Positions 46,715 through 55,277 of a stretch of DNA of 55,277 nt are shown in pieces. Both the position numbers and the translations under genes were made by a program. This DNA is from DAHUZL01 sp035533215 (GTDB taxonomy: Bacteria; Chloroflexota; Dormibacteria; Aeolococcales; Bog-877): contig DATLUG010000035.1 of assembly GCA_035533215.1 (NCBI GenBank), positions 1 through 55,277 of the forward strand, given 5' to 3'. The notes under the pieces were generated by a model. It did not search any database and was not told the DNA's origin. It was given only the letters and a program-made list of their open reading frames with translations. Numbering within the stretch: position 1 is the stretch's first letter; every line of letters starts with the position of its first letter.

Positions 46715-48763
46715 TCAGGCGCTCTGGGCCTCCCGCGCGTGGACGAGCTCCCGACGCTGGTCGATGATCGGCTGGGCGACCTGGACCGGCACCTCCTCGT
46801 AGTGGGCGAACGCCATCGTGTACCGGCCCCGACCCTGGGTCATCGCCCGCAGCTCGATCGGGAACCGGTACATCTCCGCCAGCGGGACGTGCGCCGTCAC
46901 CCGTTCCAGCCCGTCGCCGGCCGGGGTCATCCCCCCGATCCGTCCGCGCCGGCTGTTGAGATGGCCGATCACGTCCCCCATCACCGCCGCCGGCACGATC
47001 ACCTCGACGTCCATGATCGGCTCCAGCAGGTAGGCGCCGGCCTTGTCGACCGCCTCCCGCATCGCCATCGCGCCGGCCAGCTGGAAGGCGATGTCCTTGC
47101 CGTCCACCGGGTGGGTGGAGCCGTCGACCAGCCGCACGTGCACGTCGACCAGCGGGAAGCCGGCGAGCACCCCCTGCTCCAGCGTCTGGCGGACGCCCTT
47201 CTCGACCGAGGGCCGGAACTGGTGCGGGATCGCCCCGCCGAAGATCTTGTCCTCCCACTGGTAGCCGCTGCCCCGGGGGAGGGGCTCGACCTCCAGGGTG
47301 CAGTCGCCGAAGAGGCCGGCGCCGCCGGACTGCTTCTTGTATCGGTGCTGCTGCCGCGCCCGTCCCCGGATCGTCTCCTGGTACGGCACCTGGGGGACCG
47401 CCAGCACCGCGTCCACCTGGTACTTGCGCTTCAGCTTCTCCAGGGTGACGTCGAGGTGGACGTCGCCGAGCCCGTGCAGGAGGGTCTCGTGGGTCACCGG
47501 GTGGCGCTCCACCCGCAGGGTGGGGTCCTCCTCGCAGAGGTGGGCGAGGCCGCTGTTGATCTTCTCCTCATCCCCCTTGGCCCGGGGCCGGATCGCCATC
47601 GTGTACGAGGTGGGGGGATAGGCGAGGTCGGGCGCCGCCGCCGCCCCCTGCCGGGGGCCGAGCACGTCGCCGGTCGCGGTGTGGCCGAGCTTGGTGGCGG
47701 CGCCGAGCTCGCCGGCCACCAGCGCCTCCGTCGGCTCCAGGGTCCGGCCCCGCGGCCGCCCCGGGCGGGCGAGCCGCTCCTCCTGCCCCGAGCGGCCGTT
47801 GTGGAGGTGGGCCTCCGGCCGCAGGGTCCCCTCCAGGACCTTGAAGTAGGAGATCTTGCCGAAGGGATCGGCGGTGGTCTTGAACACGAAGCAGCTGGGG
47901 GGACGCCCGGGATCGGCGGCGGCGGGGGGGGGAAGATAGCTGACCACGGCGTCGAGGACCGCCCCGGCGCCGAACCCGCGCGCCGGCGCCGCCGCCAGCA
48001 CCGGGACCACCCGGCACGAGCGGGTGGCCGCTCGCAGCGCCTGCGCCAGCTCCTCCTCCGACGGCTCCGCGCCCTCCAGGTAGCGCTCGAGCATGGCGTC
48101 GTCGGTCTCGGCGACCGCCTCGATCAGCTCCTGGCGCAGGCGCTGGACCTCCTCCGCGACCTCGGGGGGCGGGTCCCCGGCGCGCGCTCCCCCGCGCTCG
48201 TCGAAGTGGAGGGCGCGGAGGGTCACGAGGTCGACCACCCCGGCGAAGCCGTGTTCGCGTCCGATCGGGACCTGGACCGCGACCGGCGGCGGGCTGAGCT
48301 CGCGCCGGAGCGCCCCCAGGGTGGCGGCGAAGTCGCTGTGCTCCTTGTCCAGCTTGGTCACGACCACCAGCCGGGGAAGCTCGCGCTCGGCGAGCAGCAT
48401 CCAGGCGGTGCGCGCCCCCACCGCAAGATCCCCGCCGCCGCCGGCGCCCACGCACAGGATCGCGCCGTCGGCGACCGCCAGCGCCGAGCGGACCTCGCCC
48501 TCGAGGTCCTGGAACCCCGGCGTGTCGAGCACGGTGACGCGGTGGTCACGCCAATCCATCCCGGCGATGGCGAGCGTGATCGAGATGTGCCGGCGCTGCT
48601 CCTCGGGCTCGAAGTCGAGCAGGGTCGTGCCCTGTTCGGTGCTGCCGAGGCGGGAGACCACCCCGGCGCAGAAGGCGAGCGCCTCGCCGAGGGTGGTCTT
48701 GCCGTCGTGGCTGTGGCCGAGGACGGCGATGTTGCGCAGCCGCTCCGGCACGGCTCCCGCCAT
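46715..48763 (-). CDS. EF-G-like translational GTPase
   Basis: 682-residue EF-G-family GTPase. G1 is GHSHDGKTTL near residue 15, G3 VTVLDTPGFQDLE, G4 VVVTKLDKEHSD. Domain II begins about residue 290 (SCFVFKTTADPFGKISYFKV), domain III has VERHPVTHETLLHGLGDVHL, domain IV GGAIPHQFRPSVEKGVRQTL and domain V EPIMDVEVIVPAAVMGDVIG. The non-canonical G1 (HSHDGK instead of HVDHGK), TKLD and the short switch region mark it as an EF-G paralogue (FusA2-like) rather than housekeeping EF-G. ATG 48763 is used because GGAGGG precedes it by about 9 bases. No ribosomal genes are adjacent. Confidence 0.93.
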   Translation of the reverse strand: MAGAVPERLRNIAVLGHSHDGKTTLGEALAFCAGVVSRLGSTEQGTTLLDFEPEEQRRHISITLAIAGMDWRDHRVTVLDTPGFQDLEGEVRSALAVADGAILCVGAGGGGDLAVGARTAWMLLAERELPRLVVVTKLDKEHSDFAATLGALRRELSPPPVAVQVPIGREHGFAGVVDLVTLRALHFDERGGARAGDPPPEVAEEVQRLRQELIEAVAETDDAMLERYLEGAEPSEEELAQALRAATRSCRVVPVLAAAPARGFGAGAVLDAVVSYLPPPAAADPGRPPSCFVFKTTADPFGKISYFKVLEGTLRPEAHLHNGRSGQEERLARPGRPRGRTLEPTEALVAGELGAATKLGHTATGDVLGPRQGAAAAPDLAYPPTSYTMAIRPRAKGDEEKINSGLAHLCEEDPTLRVERHPVTHETLLHGLGDVHLDVTLEKLKRKYQVDAVLAVPQVPYQETIRGRARQQHRYKKQSGGAGLFGDCTLEVEPLPRGSGYQWEDKIFGGAIPHQFRPSVEKGVRQTLEQGVLAGFPLVDVHVRLVDGSTHPVDGKDIAFQLAGAMAMREAVDKAGAYLLEPIMDVEVIVPAAVMGDVIGHLNSRRGRIGGMTPAGDGLERVTAHVPLAEMYRFPIELRAMTQGRGRYTMAFAHYEEVPVQVAQPIIDQRRELVHAREAQSA

Positions 48764-48858
48764 GGCAGCAAACCCTCCGACCCCGGGGGCGGCCCCGATC
48801 GGACCGGCCGGACCCCCAGCCCGCCCGATCACCGCGCCATTCTACGACCGGGACCTCC

Positions 48859-49689
48859 CTACAGCACCTTCGAGAGGAAGTCCCGCGTCCGCACCTGAGC
48901 GGGCGCCCGGAACATCTGGGTGGGGGGGCCTTCCTCGACGATCTGGCCGTTGTCCATCATCACCACCCGATCGGCGACCTCGGCGGCGAAGCCCATCTCA
49001 TGGGTGACCACGATCATGGTCATTCCCCCCTTCGCCAGGTCGCGGATCACCGCCAGCACCTCCCCCACCATCTCGGGATCGAGGGCGCTGGTGGCCTCGT
49101 CGAACAGCATCAGACTCGGCTGCATCGCCAGGGCGCGCGCGATCGCCACGCGCTGCTGCTGCCCCCCCGAGAGCTGGGTCGGCCGCGCCTCCAGCTTGTC
49201 GGCGAGACCGACCCGCTCGAGGAGCGCCGCCGCCTCGTCCAGGCTCCGTCGCCGAGGCAGCCGCTTCACCCGCAGCGGCCCGCACGCCACGTTCATGAGC
49301 GCCGTCATGTGGGGGAACAGGTTGAAGCTCTGGAATACGAAGCCGATCTCGCTGCGCCGATCGGCGATGGTCCGGACCGGCGCCTCCGCCAACGACCCGT
49401 CCGACCGCTCCCGGTAGCCGATCAGGCGGCCGTTGACCGCGATGCGGCCGCCGTCGATCTTCTCCAGATGATTGATGCAGCGCAGGAAGGTGGTCTTGCC
49501 CGACCCCGAGGGGCCGATGATCACCACCACCTCGCCTCGGCCCACCTCCAGCGACACCCCCCGCAGCACCTCGAGCCGGCCGAAGCGCTTGACCACATCC
49601 GCGGCCGCCACCGCCACGTTGGTGCCGCGGCCGGCAGCCGCCCCCGCCGGGAATCCCTCGGCCTCGCTGGTGGACTCCGCCGGGCTCAC
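48859..49689 (-). CDS. Polar amino-acid ABC transporter ATPase (GlnQ/HisP-like)
   Basis: 276-residue ABC ATPase. Walker A GPSGSGKTTFLRCINHLE, Q-loop FVFQSFNLFPHMTALMNV, signature LSGGQQQRVAIARAL, Walker B LMLFDEATSALDPE and H-loop IVVTHEMGFAAEVADRV are intact. The LRCINHLE and FNLFPHMT spellings are specific for the polar amino-acid uptake group. GTG 49689 overlaps the permease stop (GTGA); the first 25 residues are a low-complexity lead. It is the last gene of the three-gene transporter operon. Confidence 0.95.
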   Translation of the reverse strand: MSPAESTSEAEGFPAGAAAGRGTNVAVAAADVVKRFGRLEVLRGVSLEVGRGEVVVIIGPSGSGKTTFLRCINHLEKIDGGRIAVNGRLIGYRERSDGSLAEAPVRTIADRRSEIGFVFQSFNLFPHMTALMNVACGPLRVKRLPRRRSLDEAAALLERVGLADKLEARPTQLSGGQQQRVAIARALAMQPSLMLFDEATSALDPEMVGEVLAVIRDLAKGGMTMIVVTHEMGFAAEVADRVVMMDNGQIVEEGPPTQMFRAPAQVRTRDFLSKVL

Positions 49690-50522
49690 GCGGCGTCCCG
49701 CACCCGCCCGCCCATCGGCCGCCAACCGGTGCCCAGGAGCCGCTGCCGGAAGGTCGGTGGGCGCGGAATCCCGAGCTGGGATTGCAGTCGGGCCTCGATG
49801 GTGGACTGGATCAGGGTCCACACCGTGGTCAGGAACAGGTAGTAGAGGGCGGCCACGCTGTAGATCTCGAAGGTGCGGAAGGTGAGCGAGTTGATCTCCT
49901 CGGCATTGAGGAAGAGCTCCGAGACCCCGATCGTGGCCAGCAGCGAGGTGCTCTTCATCATGGCGTTGAAGTCGTTGCCGAGGGGCGGCACGATCAGTCG
50001 CGCCGCCTGGGGGAGCACGATTCGGCGCATGACCTGGCCGGGCGTCATCCCCAGGGACAGGCCGGCCTCGGACTGCCCCACCCCCACCGACGCGATCCCG
50101 GCCCGGATGATCTCAGCCATGTAGGCCGCCTCGTTCAGGGCCAAGGTCACGATGCCGGCCTGCACCACCCCCTGGACGTCGATCCCGAGCACGGTGACGT
50201 CGGTGAAGGAGAGGAGCCCCATGGCGGAGAAGCCGTCGTAGACGATGACCAGCTGCACCAGGAGCGGCGTCCCCCTCACGATCCAGATGTAGATGCTGGC
50301 GAAGGCGCGCAGGGGCCAGAGGCGCGAGCGGCGGCCGAGCGCCAGGAGCAGGCCCACCGCGATGGCGAGCGCCATGGCGATGATCGAGATGTAGATGGTG
50401 GTGGCGAACCCCAGCAGGAACGATGAGTTGGGCCGGACCAGGGCATGCCAGAAGAAAACCCAGTCGAAGTGAAGCCCGGCAGCGTAGCTCCAGGGCGCGC
50501 TCATGGACAGGGTCGCCACCAT
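49686..50522 (-). CDS. Polar amino-acid ABC transporter permease
   Basis: 278-residue permease with about five membrane helices of the HisM/GlnP type. The first transmembrane block reads GFATTIYISIIAMALAIAVG and is followed by YIWIVRGTPLLVQLVIVYDG. The EAA loop is EAGLSLGMTPGQVMRRIVLP with QAARLIVPPLGNDFNAMMKS, the contact site for the ATPase. Starts at ATG 50522 or 50504 are possible. It lies between the binding-protein gene (47 bases) and the ATPase gene (GTGA overlap). Only one permease is present, so it probably works as a homodimer. Confidence 0.94.
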   Translation of the reverse strand: MVATLSMSAPWSYAAGLHFDWVFFWHALVRPNSSFLLGFATTIYISIIAMALAIAVGLLLALGRRSRLWPLRAFASIYIWIVRGTPLLVQLVIVYDGFSAMGLLSFTDVTVLGIDVQGVVQAGIVTLALNEAAYMAEIIRAGIASVGVGQSEAGLSLGMTPGQVMRRIVLPQAARLIVPPLGNDFNAMMKSTSLLATIGVSELFLNAEEINSLTFRTFEIYSVAALYYLFLTTVWTLIQSTIEARLQSQLGIPRPPTFRQRLLGTGWRPMGGRVRDAA

Positions 50523-50569
50523 CCCGATCGATCAGTCGGGCTCACCGCGTCCGGTCCGGGGTACCCCCA

Positions 50570-51448
50570 TCAGGCGGTTCCGGAGACACCGTACTGAAGC
50601 TCGTCGAAATGCAGTCCCCAGCGCGACATGATGAGGTTGTAGACGCGACTGTGCTCGATCGCGTGGAACGCCTTCCTCATCGCGTGCAGAAGCACCGGGT
50701 CGCCCTTGCGCATCGCGATCCCGGTCAGGATCCGCCCGAAGGGGTGGCCGGCGAATGCGTAGGTGCCCCGGGCCTTGCCCATGTAGTAGGCGGCGGTTTC
50801 GGTGGTGGTCGCGTAGGCTTGGGCTCGCCCCAGCGCCAGCTGGTCGAGGGCCTGGATGTCGTCCTGGTAGAGGAGTGGCTTGATCGGGTGCTTGCCGGCC
50901 TTGGTGCAGGCAGCACTCTGGGTGGTGATGTCGAGACCGGCGGTGGTGCCGATCGTGGTCGCCACCGTCCTGCCGCAGAGGGAATCGTTGAGGCCGGTGA
51001 TGCGGTCGGGGTTGCCGTGCTTCACCACGATCGACTCGCCGGAATACATGTAGGGGACGAAGTTGACCACTCGCTCCCGGGCCGGCTTGATGAAGAGCTG
51101 CGAGATGATCACGTCACAGTGCCCGGCAAGCAGGGCCGGGATGATCCCGCTGAACTGGGTCTCCAGCCAGACCGCCTTGAGGCGGAGGTGGCGCGCGATG
51201 GCGTTCCCGATCTGGACGTCGGAGCCGGTGGGGACGTGGCCGGCGGTGTAGTACTCGAGGGGCGGGGAGACGATGTCGGAGCAGATGCGCAGCTGGCCGG
51301 CCACGCCGATGGCGGGTGGGGCGATCAGGGGCTTGGCATCCGGGTGGACCCCGGTGCCCGCGCTGACGGCCGTCGCCCCGCCGATCGTGGCCCCGACCGC
51401 CAGCAGGCTGACGAGAAGCGAGCGGGCGAATGGATTCCGAGGTGTCAC
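50570..51448 (-). CDS. Amino-acid ABC transporter substrate-binding protein
   Basis: 292-residue extracellular binding protein (SBP family 3). The N-terminus is a signal sequence (PFARSLLVSLLAVGATIGG to about residue 30). The domain shows LRICSDIVSPPLEYYTAGHV, IGNAIARHLRLKAVWLETQF, LLAGHCDVIISQLFIKPARE and LCGRTVATTIGTTAGLDI, typical for polar amino-acid receptors, with several Cys that could form disulfides. GTG 51448 has an ideal AGGAGG at 6 bases. It heads the operon and is preceded by a TTGACA/TACCGT promoter with a 200-base leader. Confidence 0.92.
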   Translation of the reverse strand: MTPRNPFARSLLVSLLAVGATIGGATAVSAGTGVHPDAKPLIAPPAIGVAGQLRICSDIVSPPLEYYTAGHVPTGSDVQIGNAIARHLRLKAVWLETQFSGIIPALLAGHCDVIISQLFIKPARERVVNFVPYMYSGESIVVKHGNPDRITGLNDSLCGRTVATTIGTTAGLDITTQSAACTKAGKHPIKPLLYQDDIQALDQLALGRAQAYATTTETAAYYMGKARGTYAFAGHPFGRILTGIAMRKGDPVLLHAMRKAFHAIEHSRVYNLIMSRWGLHFDELQYGVSGTA

Positions 51449-51656
51449 GACATTCCTCCTCGACTGGGTCAGGCGACCTCCCCGGCCCCCGCGGCGGCGG
51501 GGGACGGCCAGAGCCTGCAGCCCCGCAGGGTCGACGGCGACGAGGGAGCGGGGGGGGTCGGACTCGGTCGGCCCGCGGTGGTCCCACCCGGTCGACGGGG
51601 TCATCCCGCCCGCTCGCCACGCCGACGTCTTCCTGCACACCTGCAAGCTTTAGCGA
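51449..51656 (-). promoter_or_regulatory. About 200-base leader of the amino-acid ABC operon
   Basis: Between the predicted transcript start (about 51650) and the GTG at 51448. G+C-rich, with a run of C and GCCGCCGCGG-like blocks; no known riboswitch recognised. Its length allows a regulatory role. Confidence 0.3.
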
Positions 51657-51685
51657 ACGGTAGAGTGGCGGTCGGGCCCTGTCAA
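51657..51685 (-). promoter_or_regulatory. Canonical promoter TTGACA-17-TACCGT
   Basis: Minus strand: -35 TTGACA (51685-51680), 17-base spacer, -10 TACCGT (51662-51657). This is one of the few promoters in the window with a perfect -35, unlike the -10-only leaderless ones. It should drive the binding protein, permease and ATPase genes. Confidence 0.65.
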
Positions 51686-51795
51686 GCGCGTCTGGAGCAT
51701 CGGCTCGGCGGCCGGCGGCCGGCCGCCATCGACCGACCCCCTCCGAGGCACCGGTCGCGACCCGCGCCCCCGCGGCTCTCGGCGCGCGGACGCGC

Positions 51796-53277
51796 TCAGG
51801 CGGAGCTCGGTCCCGCGGGCCGCGGGACGGGCGAGGCCAGGTGGACCGCCGGACGCCGGTCGCGCCAGGGGAGCGCCGACTCCAGCTGGGCCCCGAGGCC
51901 GAGGAGGGTCGCCTCGTCGCCGAAGCGGCCGGCGAGGTGGATGCCGATGGGCAGACCGGCGGCGCTCGTGTGCAGCGGGAGGCTGATCGCCGGCTGGCCG
52001 GTGCAGTTGAAGAGCGACGTCACCGACTCCAGGTCGCCCACCGGGCTGTCGTAGTACCAGCTGACCGCCACCTGGCGGCGGGGGTCGTAGAGTCCGAGGG
52101 GGAGCGGCAGGCTCGGCAGCGTCGCGGAGAGCAGCACGTCGTGGGTCTCGAAGAGCGTGGCGACCTGCCGTGAGACCGCCTCCAGTCTCTCCAGGGCGGC
52201 GACGATCGCGGTGGCGGTGAGGCGTCGGCCGTGCTCCACCAGCGCCAGGGTGTACCCCTCCAGGGTGTCGGGCCCGGCGGTCCGGCCGGTCAGGGCGGCC
52301 GCCTGGTCGACCTCCGCCACCGTCTGCGCCGCCCAGCAGTCCACCGTCGCCCGCAGGTACGGCTCGACCGGGAAGGTCGGATGCGCCTCCGTCACGACGT
52401 GGCCGAGGTCGGCCAGGGTCAGGGCGGTGCGCTCGACCGCGCCGACCACCTCGGGATCCATCTCGCGGTCCCAGAAATGCCGGGTGGTGACGGCCACCCG
52501 GAGCGCGGCCCGGGGCCGGAGCGATGCCGGGTAGGGGCGGTCCAGGGGGGCGATGCGGTAGGGGTCGCCGGGGGCGGGACCGCTGACCGCGTCGAGCAGC
52601 GCGGCGGCGTCACGCACCGAGCGGGTGAGGGCGAAGTCGACGGCGAAGTCGCCGAGGAACACGCCCGCGGGCGCGCGCGAGATCCGACCCCGGCTCGGCT
52701 TCAGGCCCACCAGCCCGCAGCAGGCGGCCGGCATCCGGATCGAGCCGCCGCCGTCGTTGCCGTGGGCGACCGGCACGATCCCGGCCGCCACCGCCGCCGC
52801 CGAGCCCCCGCTGGAGCCGGCGGTGCTCCGGCCCAGATCCCACGGGTTGTGCACCGTCCCCGCCAGGATGGTCTCCGCCGCCGCCGTCTCGCCGAGCTCG
52901 GCGGTGACGGTGCGGCCCAGGTTGACGAGCCCGGCGGCGCGGAAACGCCGCATGATCTCGGAGTCCCGATCGGCCACCCGACCTTGGAGCAGCCGGCTCC
53001 CCGCCTCACAGCGGCGCCCGGCCTCGGTGCAGCCGAGGTCCTTGAGCAGGAACGGGACGCCCGGGAAGGCGGCCCCGCGGCCGAGCGCGGCCTGGGCGCC
53101 CTGGTCGGCCTCGTCCGCCCGCTCCGGGTAGGTTTCGATCACCGCCCCCAGGACCGGATTGAGCCGCCGGGCGCCCTCCAGCGCCAGCTCCGCCAGCTCC
53201 CTGGCGCGCACCTCGCCGCGGCGCACGAGCCCCGCCAGCTCCAGCCCGTCCCGGGCCGCGTACTCGTCAGGACGCAC
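51796..53277 (-). CDS. Amidase (amidase-signature family)
   Basis: 493-residue amidase. The Ser-cisSer-Lys triad is visible: Lys in VPFLLKDLGCTEAG near residue 80, the Gly/Ser-rich GRSTAGSSGGSAAAVAAG near 150, and the nucleophile in NDGGGSIRMPAACCGLVGLK near 175. The C-terminus (TGQPAISLPLHTSAAGLPIG with IHLAGRFGDEATLL) is typical of aryl-acylamidases/6-aminohexanoate hydrolase-type enzymes. The GTG at 53277 is chosen because the family begins VRPDEYAARDGLELA and a GGAG precedes it; the frame is open 48 codons further upstream with low-complexity sequence. Located beside uptake systems, so it may release carboxylates and ammonia from amides. Confidence 0.92.
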   Translation of the reverse strand: MRPDEYAARDGLELAGLVRRGEVRARELAELALEGARRLNPVLGAVIETYPERADEADQGAQAALGRGAAFPGVPFLLKDLGCTEAGRRCEAGSRLLQGRVADRDSEIMRRFRAAGLVNLGRTVTAELGETAAAETILAGTVHNPWDLGRSTAGSSGGSAAAVAAGIVPVAHGNDGGGSIRMPAACCGLVGLKPSRGRISRAPAGVFLGDFAVDFALTRSVRDAAALLDAVSGPAPGDPYRIAPLDRPYPASLRPRAALRVAVTTRHFWDREMDPEVVGAVERTALTLADLGHVVTEAHPTFPVEPYLRATVDCWAAQTVAEVDQAAALTGRTAGPDTLEGYTLALVEHGRRLTATAIVAALERLEAVSRQVATLFETHDVLLSATLPSLPLPLGLYDPRRQVAVSWYYDSPVGDLESVTSLFNCTGQPAISLPLHTSAAGLPIGIHLAGRFGDEATLLGLGAQLESALPWRDRRPAVHLASPVPRPAGPSSA

Positions 53278-53442
53278 GACCGCGCTCCGCCGTGGCCCCA
53301 GCTCGGTCAGCCCCAGAACCCCCACCCCACGAGCGGCGGCCTTCGCCGTTCCGCGGCCCCGACCCGTTGCAGCGCGCGGCGGGATGGTGCCGCACCCGAC
53401 CCGGTCCGTGCCGGCCGGCATGCGCCCCTGCCCCGGCGGCGA

Positions 53443-55277
53443 TCAGCCGCTGAAGGTCCACGCTTCCGGATAGATCTCGGTGTGGGACCCCTGGGGCAGC
53501 GGCACGTGCAGGCGAGAATTGATCACCGAGATCTGGTAGGCGCCGTTGGCGGGCCACAACGTCGGCAACTGGCGCGCCACGAAGTCCTCGTAGGTGCGGT
53601 AGACCGCCGCACTCTGCTGATCGTGGGTCGCCTGGATGAGGCGGTTCATGGCCGGGGTGCTGTAGCCCTCGCCGTTGAACACTGCATCGGTCCCGTAGTT
53701 GGCGCCCCCGGTGGGGTAGTAGTCAGGGTAGTAGGAGTAGTCATCGGCGAGGCGCTGGAACTGGATCTCCCACCCGCACCCGGGGCCCGCGAACGTGGTG
53801 CAGCCGAAGAACTCAGCAAACACGGTGTCCGGAGGCTGGATGATCAGCGTCAGCTGGATCCCGGCTGCCGCGGCGTCCGATTTGAAGCTCTGCACCTCCT
53901 GCGCCAGGGGCAGCACCCCCGACCCGTACTGGACGGTGAAGCTGAGCTTGGCGCCGCGCCGCACTCCCGCCCCGCACTGGCGGGGTCCCCGGCCGGGCTT
54001 GACGCAGGTGTCGGTGCCACCGGGGACCACCCGCCAGCCGTGCGCCGCGAGCACGTGTCGCGCGGCACTGACGCTGAAAGGGTAGTGAGGATGCTGGACG
54101 TAGCCGTCCTCGAACACGTTCGGGACCTTGGTGGGGATGGCGCTGTACTCCTCGTACCCGTAGCCCTTGAGGATGTGACCGACCCACGCCTTCTGGTCCA
54201 TGAGGCGCTCCAGCGCCTGGCGCACGTAGAGCTGCTGGAAGATCGGCCCCACCGCCCCGTTCCGAAAGTTGAGGGGGATGAAGTTCCACCCGAATAGATA
54301 CCAGGGGACGATTCGGTATCCGCGGTTCTTGAAATAGGAGAGCTGGCTCAGGTCGGGCAGCGGGAGAAAGCCGTAGTCAAGCGTCCCCGCGCGGAGGGCG
54401 TCGAACTCGGCGGTATCGTTGGTGAACGGGATCTCTTCGAACTTCGCGATCCGGGGCTTGTCGGGCCCGGAGTAGCGGCGGTTCGGCACCATCGCGACGA
54501 AGTGCGTCACCGGGCTGAAGCCCGAGTTCGGCTCCAAACGCCACGGCCCGTCCACCACCTGCCAGAGGGGGTTCGTGTCATAGGTGCCGTCGTTGCGGGA
54601 CTGCGAATCCAGGTACTTCCAGACCGCCACCGCCCCCCCGCGGGTGCGGTCCCTATTCCCGAGCGGCCCCGTGGTCGAGACCTTGTCCCAGGCATGCTGG
54701 GGCATCGGCCAGATCTGGCTCAGCTCGTTGTACAGCAACCAGGTCCGGTTGTAGGGCCGATTGAAGGTGATGCTGAATCGTCGCTTCGACAGCCACTTTG
54801 TGGACGCCACGTTGTCGGGGAACTGGGTGGGGACGTAGTCGCCCCAGTTCTTCTTGTTGGCCCGAAGCAGGTTCATCCAGAACTCGACGTCCCGGGTTGT
54901 GATCGGAACTCCATCTGACCACAGGTAGGGCTTGAGGGTGATGGTGACGGTTCGGCCGGCGTCGGAGAATCGCGGCGCATCGGCGAGGCTCAGACGGTAG
55001 TTCACGGCGGGGTTCCCGGAGCGGTCGAACCAGTACAGTGGCCGGTACATCATCCAACCGAACTCCTGGTCGTTGGCATACGTGAACCACTCACCCGACT
55101 GCAGCGGAAAGATGTAGTCAGGCTGAGCTCCCGTCTGCTGGGCGAAGGTGACCGTGGCCCCCACCCGATGCGGGCTCGCTCCGGCGAGCGCCGCGGCCCC
55201 ACCCCCAGCGCCGGCGAGCAGCCCCAGCGAAGCCCCGCAGGCCAGTGCCAGCGAGCGGGCGGAGCGACCCGCCAGGA
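53443..55277 (-). CDS. Oligopeptide/dipeptide-type ABC substrate-binding protein, start beyond the window
   Basis: At least 611 residues of an SBP family 5 protein (OppA/DppA type). The frame is open to the window end, and its visible N-terminus (ARSLALACGASLGLLAGAGG) is a signal-like stretch, so the true start is just outside; a GTG at 55164 would remove the signal. Family pattern: GWMMYRPLYWFD, TITLKPYLWSDGVPITTRDV, FNRPYNRTWLLYNELSQIWP, FDALRAGTLDYGFLPLP and QQLYVRQALERLMDQKAWVG. G+C is clearly lower than in the neighbours, with many A/T-ending codons. Two Cys pairs (TCVKPGRGPRQCG; FGCTTFAGPGC) are unusual. No permease genes are in view. Confidence 0.92.
   Translation of the reverse strand, partial: LAGRSARSLALACGASLGLLAGAGGGAAALAGASPHRVGATVTFAQQTGAQPDYIFPLQSGEWFTYANDQEFGWMMYRPLYWFDRSGNPAVNYRLSLADAPRFSDAGRTVTITLKPYLWSDGVPITTRDVEFWMNLLRANKKNWGDYVPTQFPDNVASTKWLSKRRFSITFNRPYNRTWLLYNELSQIWPMPQHAWDKVSTTGPLGNRDRTRGGAVAVWKYLDSQSRNDGTYDTNPLWQVVDGPWRLEPNSGFSPVTHFVAMVPNRRYSGPDKPRIAKFEEIPFTNDTAEFDALRAGTLDYGFLPLPDLSQLSYFKNRGYRIVPWYLFGWNFIPLNFRNGAVGPIFQQLYVRQALERLMDQKAWVGHILKGYGYEEYSAIPTKVPNVFEDGYVQHPHYPFSVSAARHVLAAHGWRVVPGGTDTCVKPGRGPRQCGAGVRRGAKLSFTVQYGSGVLPLAQEVQSFKSDAAAAGIQLTLIIQPPDTVFAEFFGCTTFAGPGCGWEIQFQRLADDYSYYPDYYPTGGANYGTDAVFNGEGYSTPAMNRLIQATHDQQSAAVYRTYEDFVARQLPTLWPANGAYQISVINSRLHVPLPQGSHTEIYPEAWTFSG

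Noticed and set aside
1..55277. tRNA genes, CRISPR arrays, insertion sequences, phage or toxin-antitoxin genes
   Set aside because: I looked for T-loop-like GGTTCRA patterns, regularly spaced repeats, transposase motifs and small paired ORFs and found none that I could support.

Overview
The window is very G+C-rich (roughly three quarters by eye), densely coded, with GTG starts and 4-base ATGA/GTGA gene overlaps common. Many genes have a TANNNT-type -10 box ending only 6-9 bases before the start codon, so they are probably transcribed without a leader. This, with a SUF operon carrying SufU, SufT and an Rrf2 regulator and the absence of typical proteobacterial genes, suggests an actinobacterium-like or Chloroflexota/Dormibacterota-like soil bacterium. 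The phylum cannot be settled from this sequence alone. I saw no tRNA, rRNA, CRISPR array, transposase or phage gene.

Layout. 1-3.3 kb: end of a DNA-binding-type protein, a UPF0126 (TRIC/glycine-transporter type) membrane protein and an M20 dipeptidase. 3.3-12.1 kb: iron-sulfur cluster assembly on the minus strand (rrf2-sufC-sufB-sufD-Rieske-sufS, then sufU-sufT), split by a plus-strand secreted phospholipase C-type phosphoesterase. 12.2-19 kb: a multi-TM sensor kinase, then minus-strand operons (zinc-ribbon protein, second cysteine desulfurase, methyltransferase; PIG-L deacetylase and an isocitrate/isopropylmalate dehydrogenase-family enzyme). 19-24 kb: a soluble MgtE-like sensor without a membrane channel, followed by an NRAMP-family transporter that lacks the canonical metal-site residues and has a long structured leader with an upstream ORF, then a glutamine amidotransferase and a DedA protein. 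24-29.5 kb: OmpR-type two-component pair, DoxX-like protein, secreted protein, PfkB kinase and hypotheticals.

29.6-41.4 kb: sedolisin protease, an ADP-ribose-related trio (Nudix, macro domain, DUF429) and a five-gene MoxR/DUF58/von Willebrand A operon that appears to include one gene with a non-AUG start. 41.3-46.7 kb: an accessory, decaying stretch with a HAD phosphatase, a multiply frameshifted mycothiol-dependent isomerase-family gene, a mercury-type MerR regulator with a textbook operator, a thioredoxin-like protein and a small Cys-containing membrane protein, about 750 bases without a gene, a VOC protein and the frameshifted tail of a WYL regulator. 46.7-55.3 kb: an EF-G-like GTPase, a polar amino-acid ABC transporter with a canonical TTGACA/TACCGT promoter, an amidase, and an oligopeptide-type binding protein of visibly lower G+C that runs off the window end.

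The most interesting candidates are the separated Mg-sensor/NRAMP pair with its leader, and the mercury-type MerR whose neighbours are not the usual mer genes.
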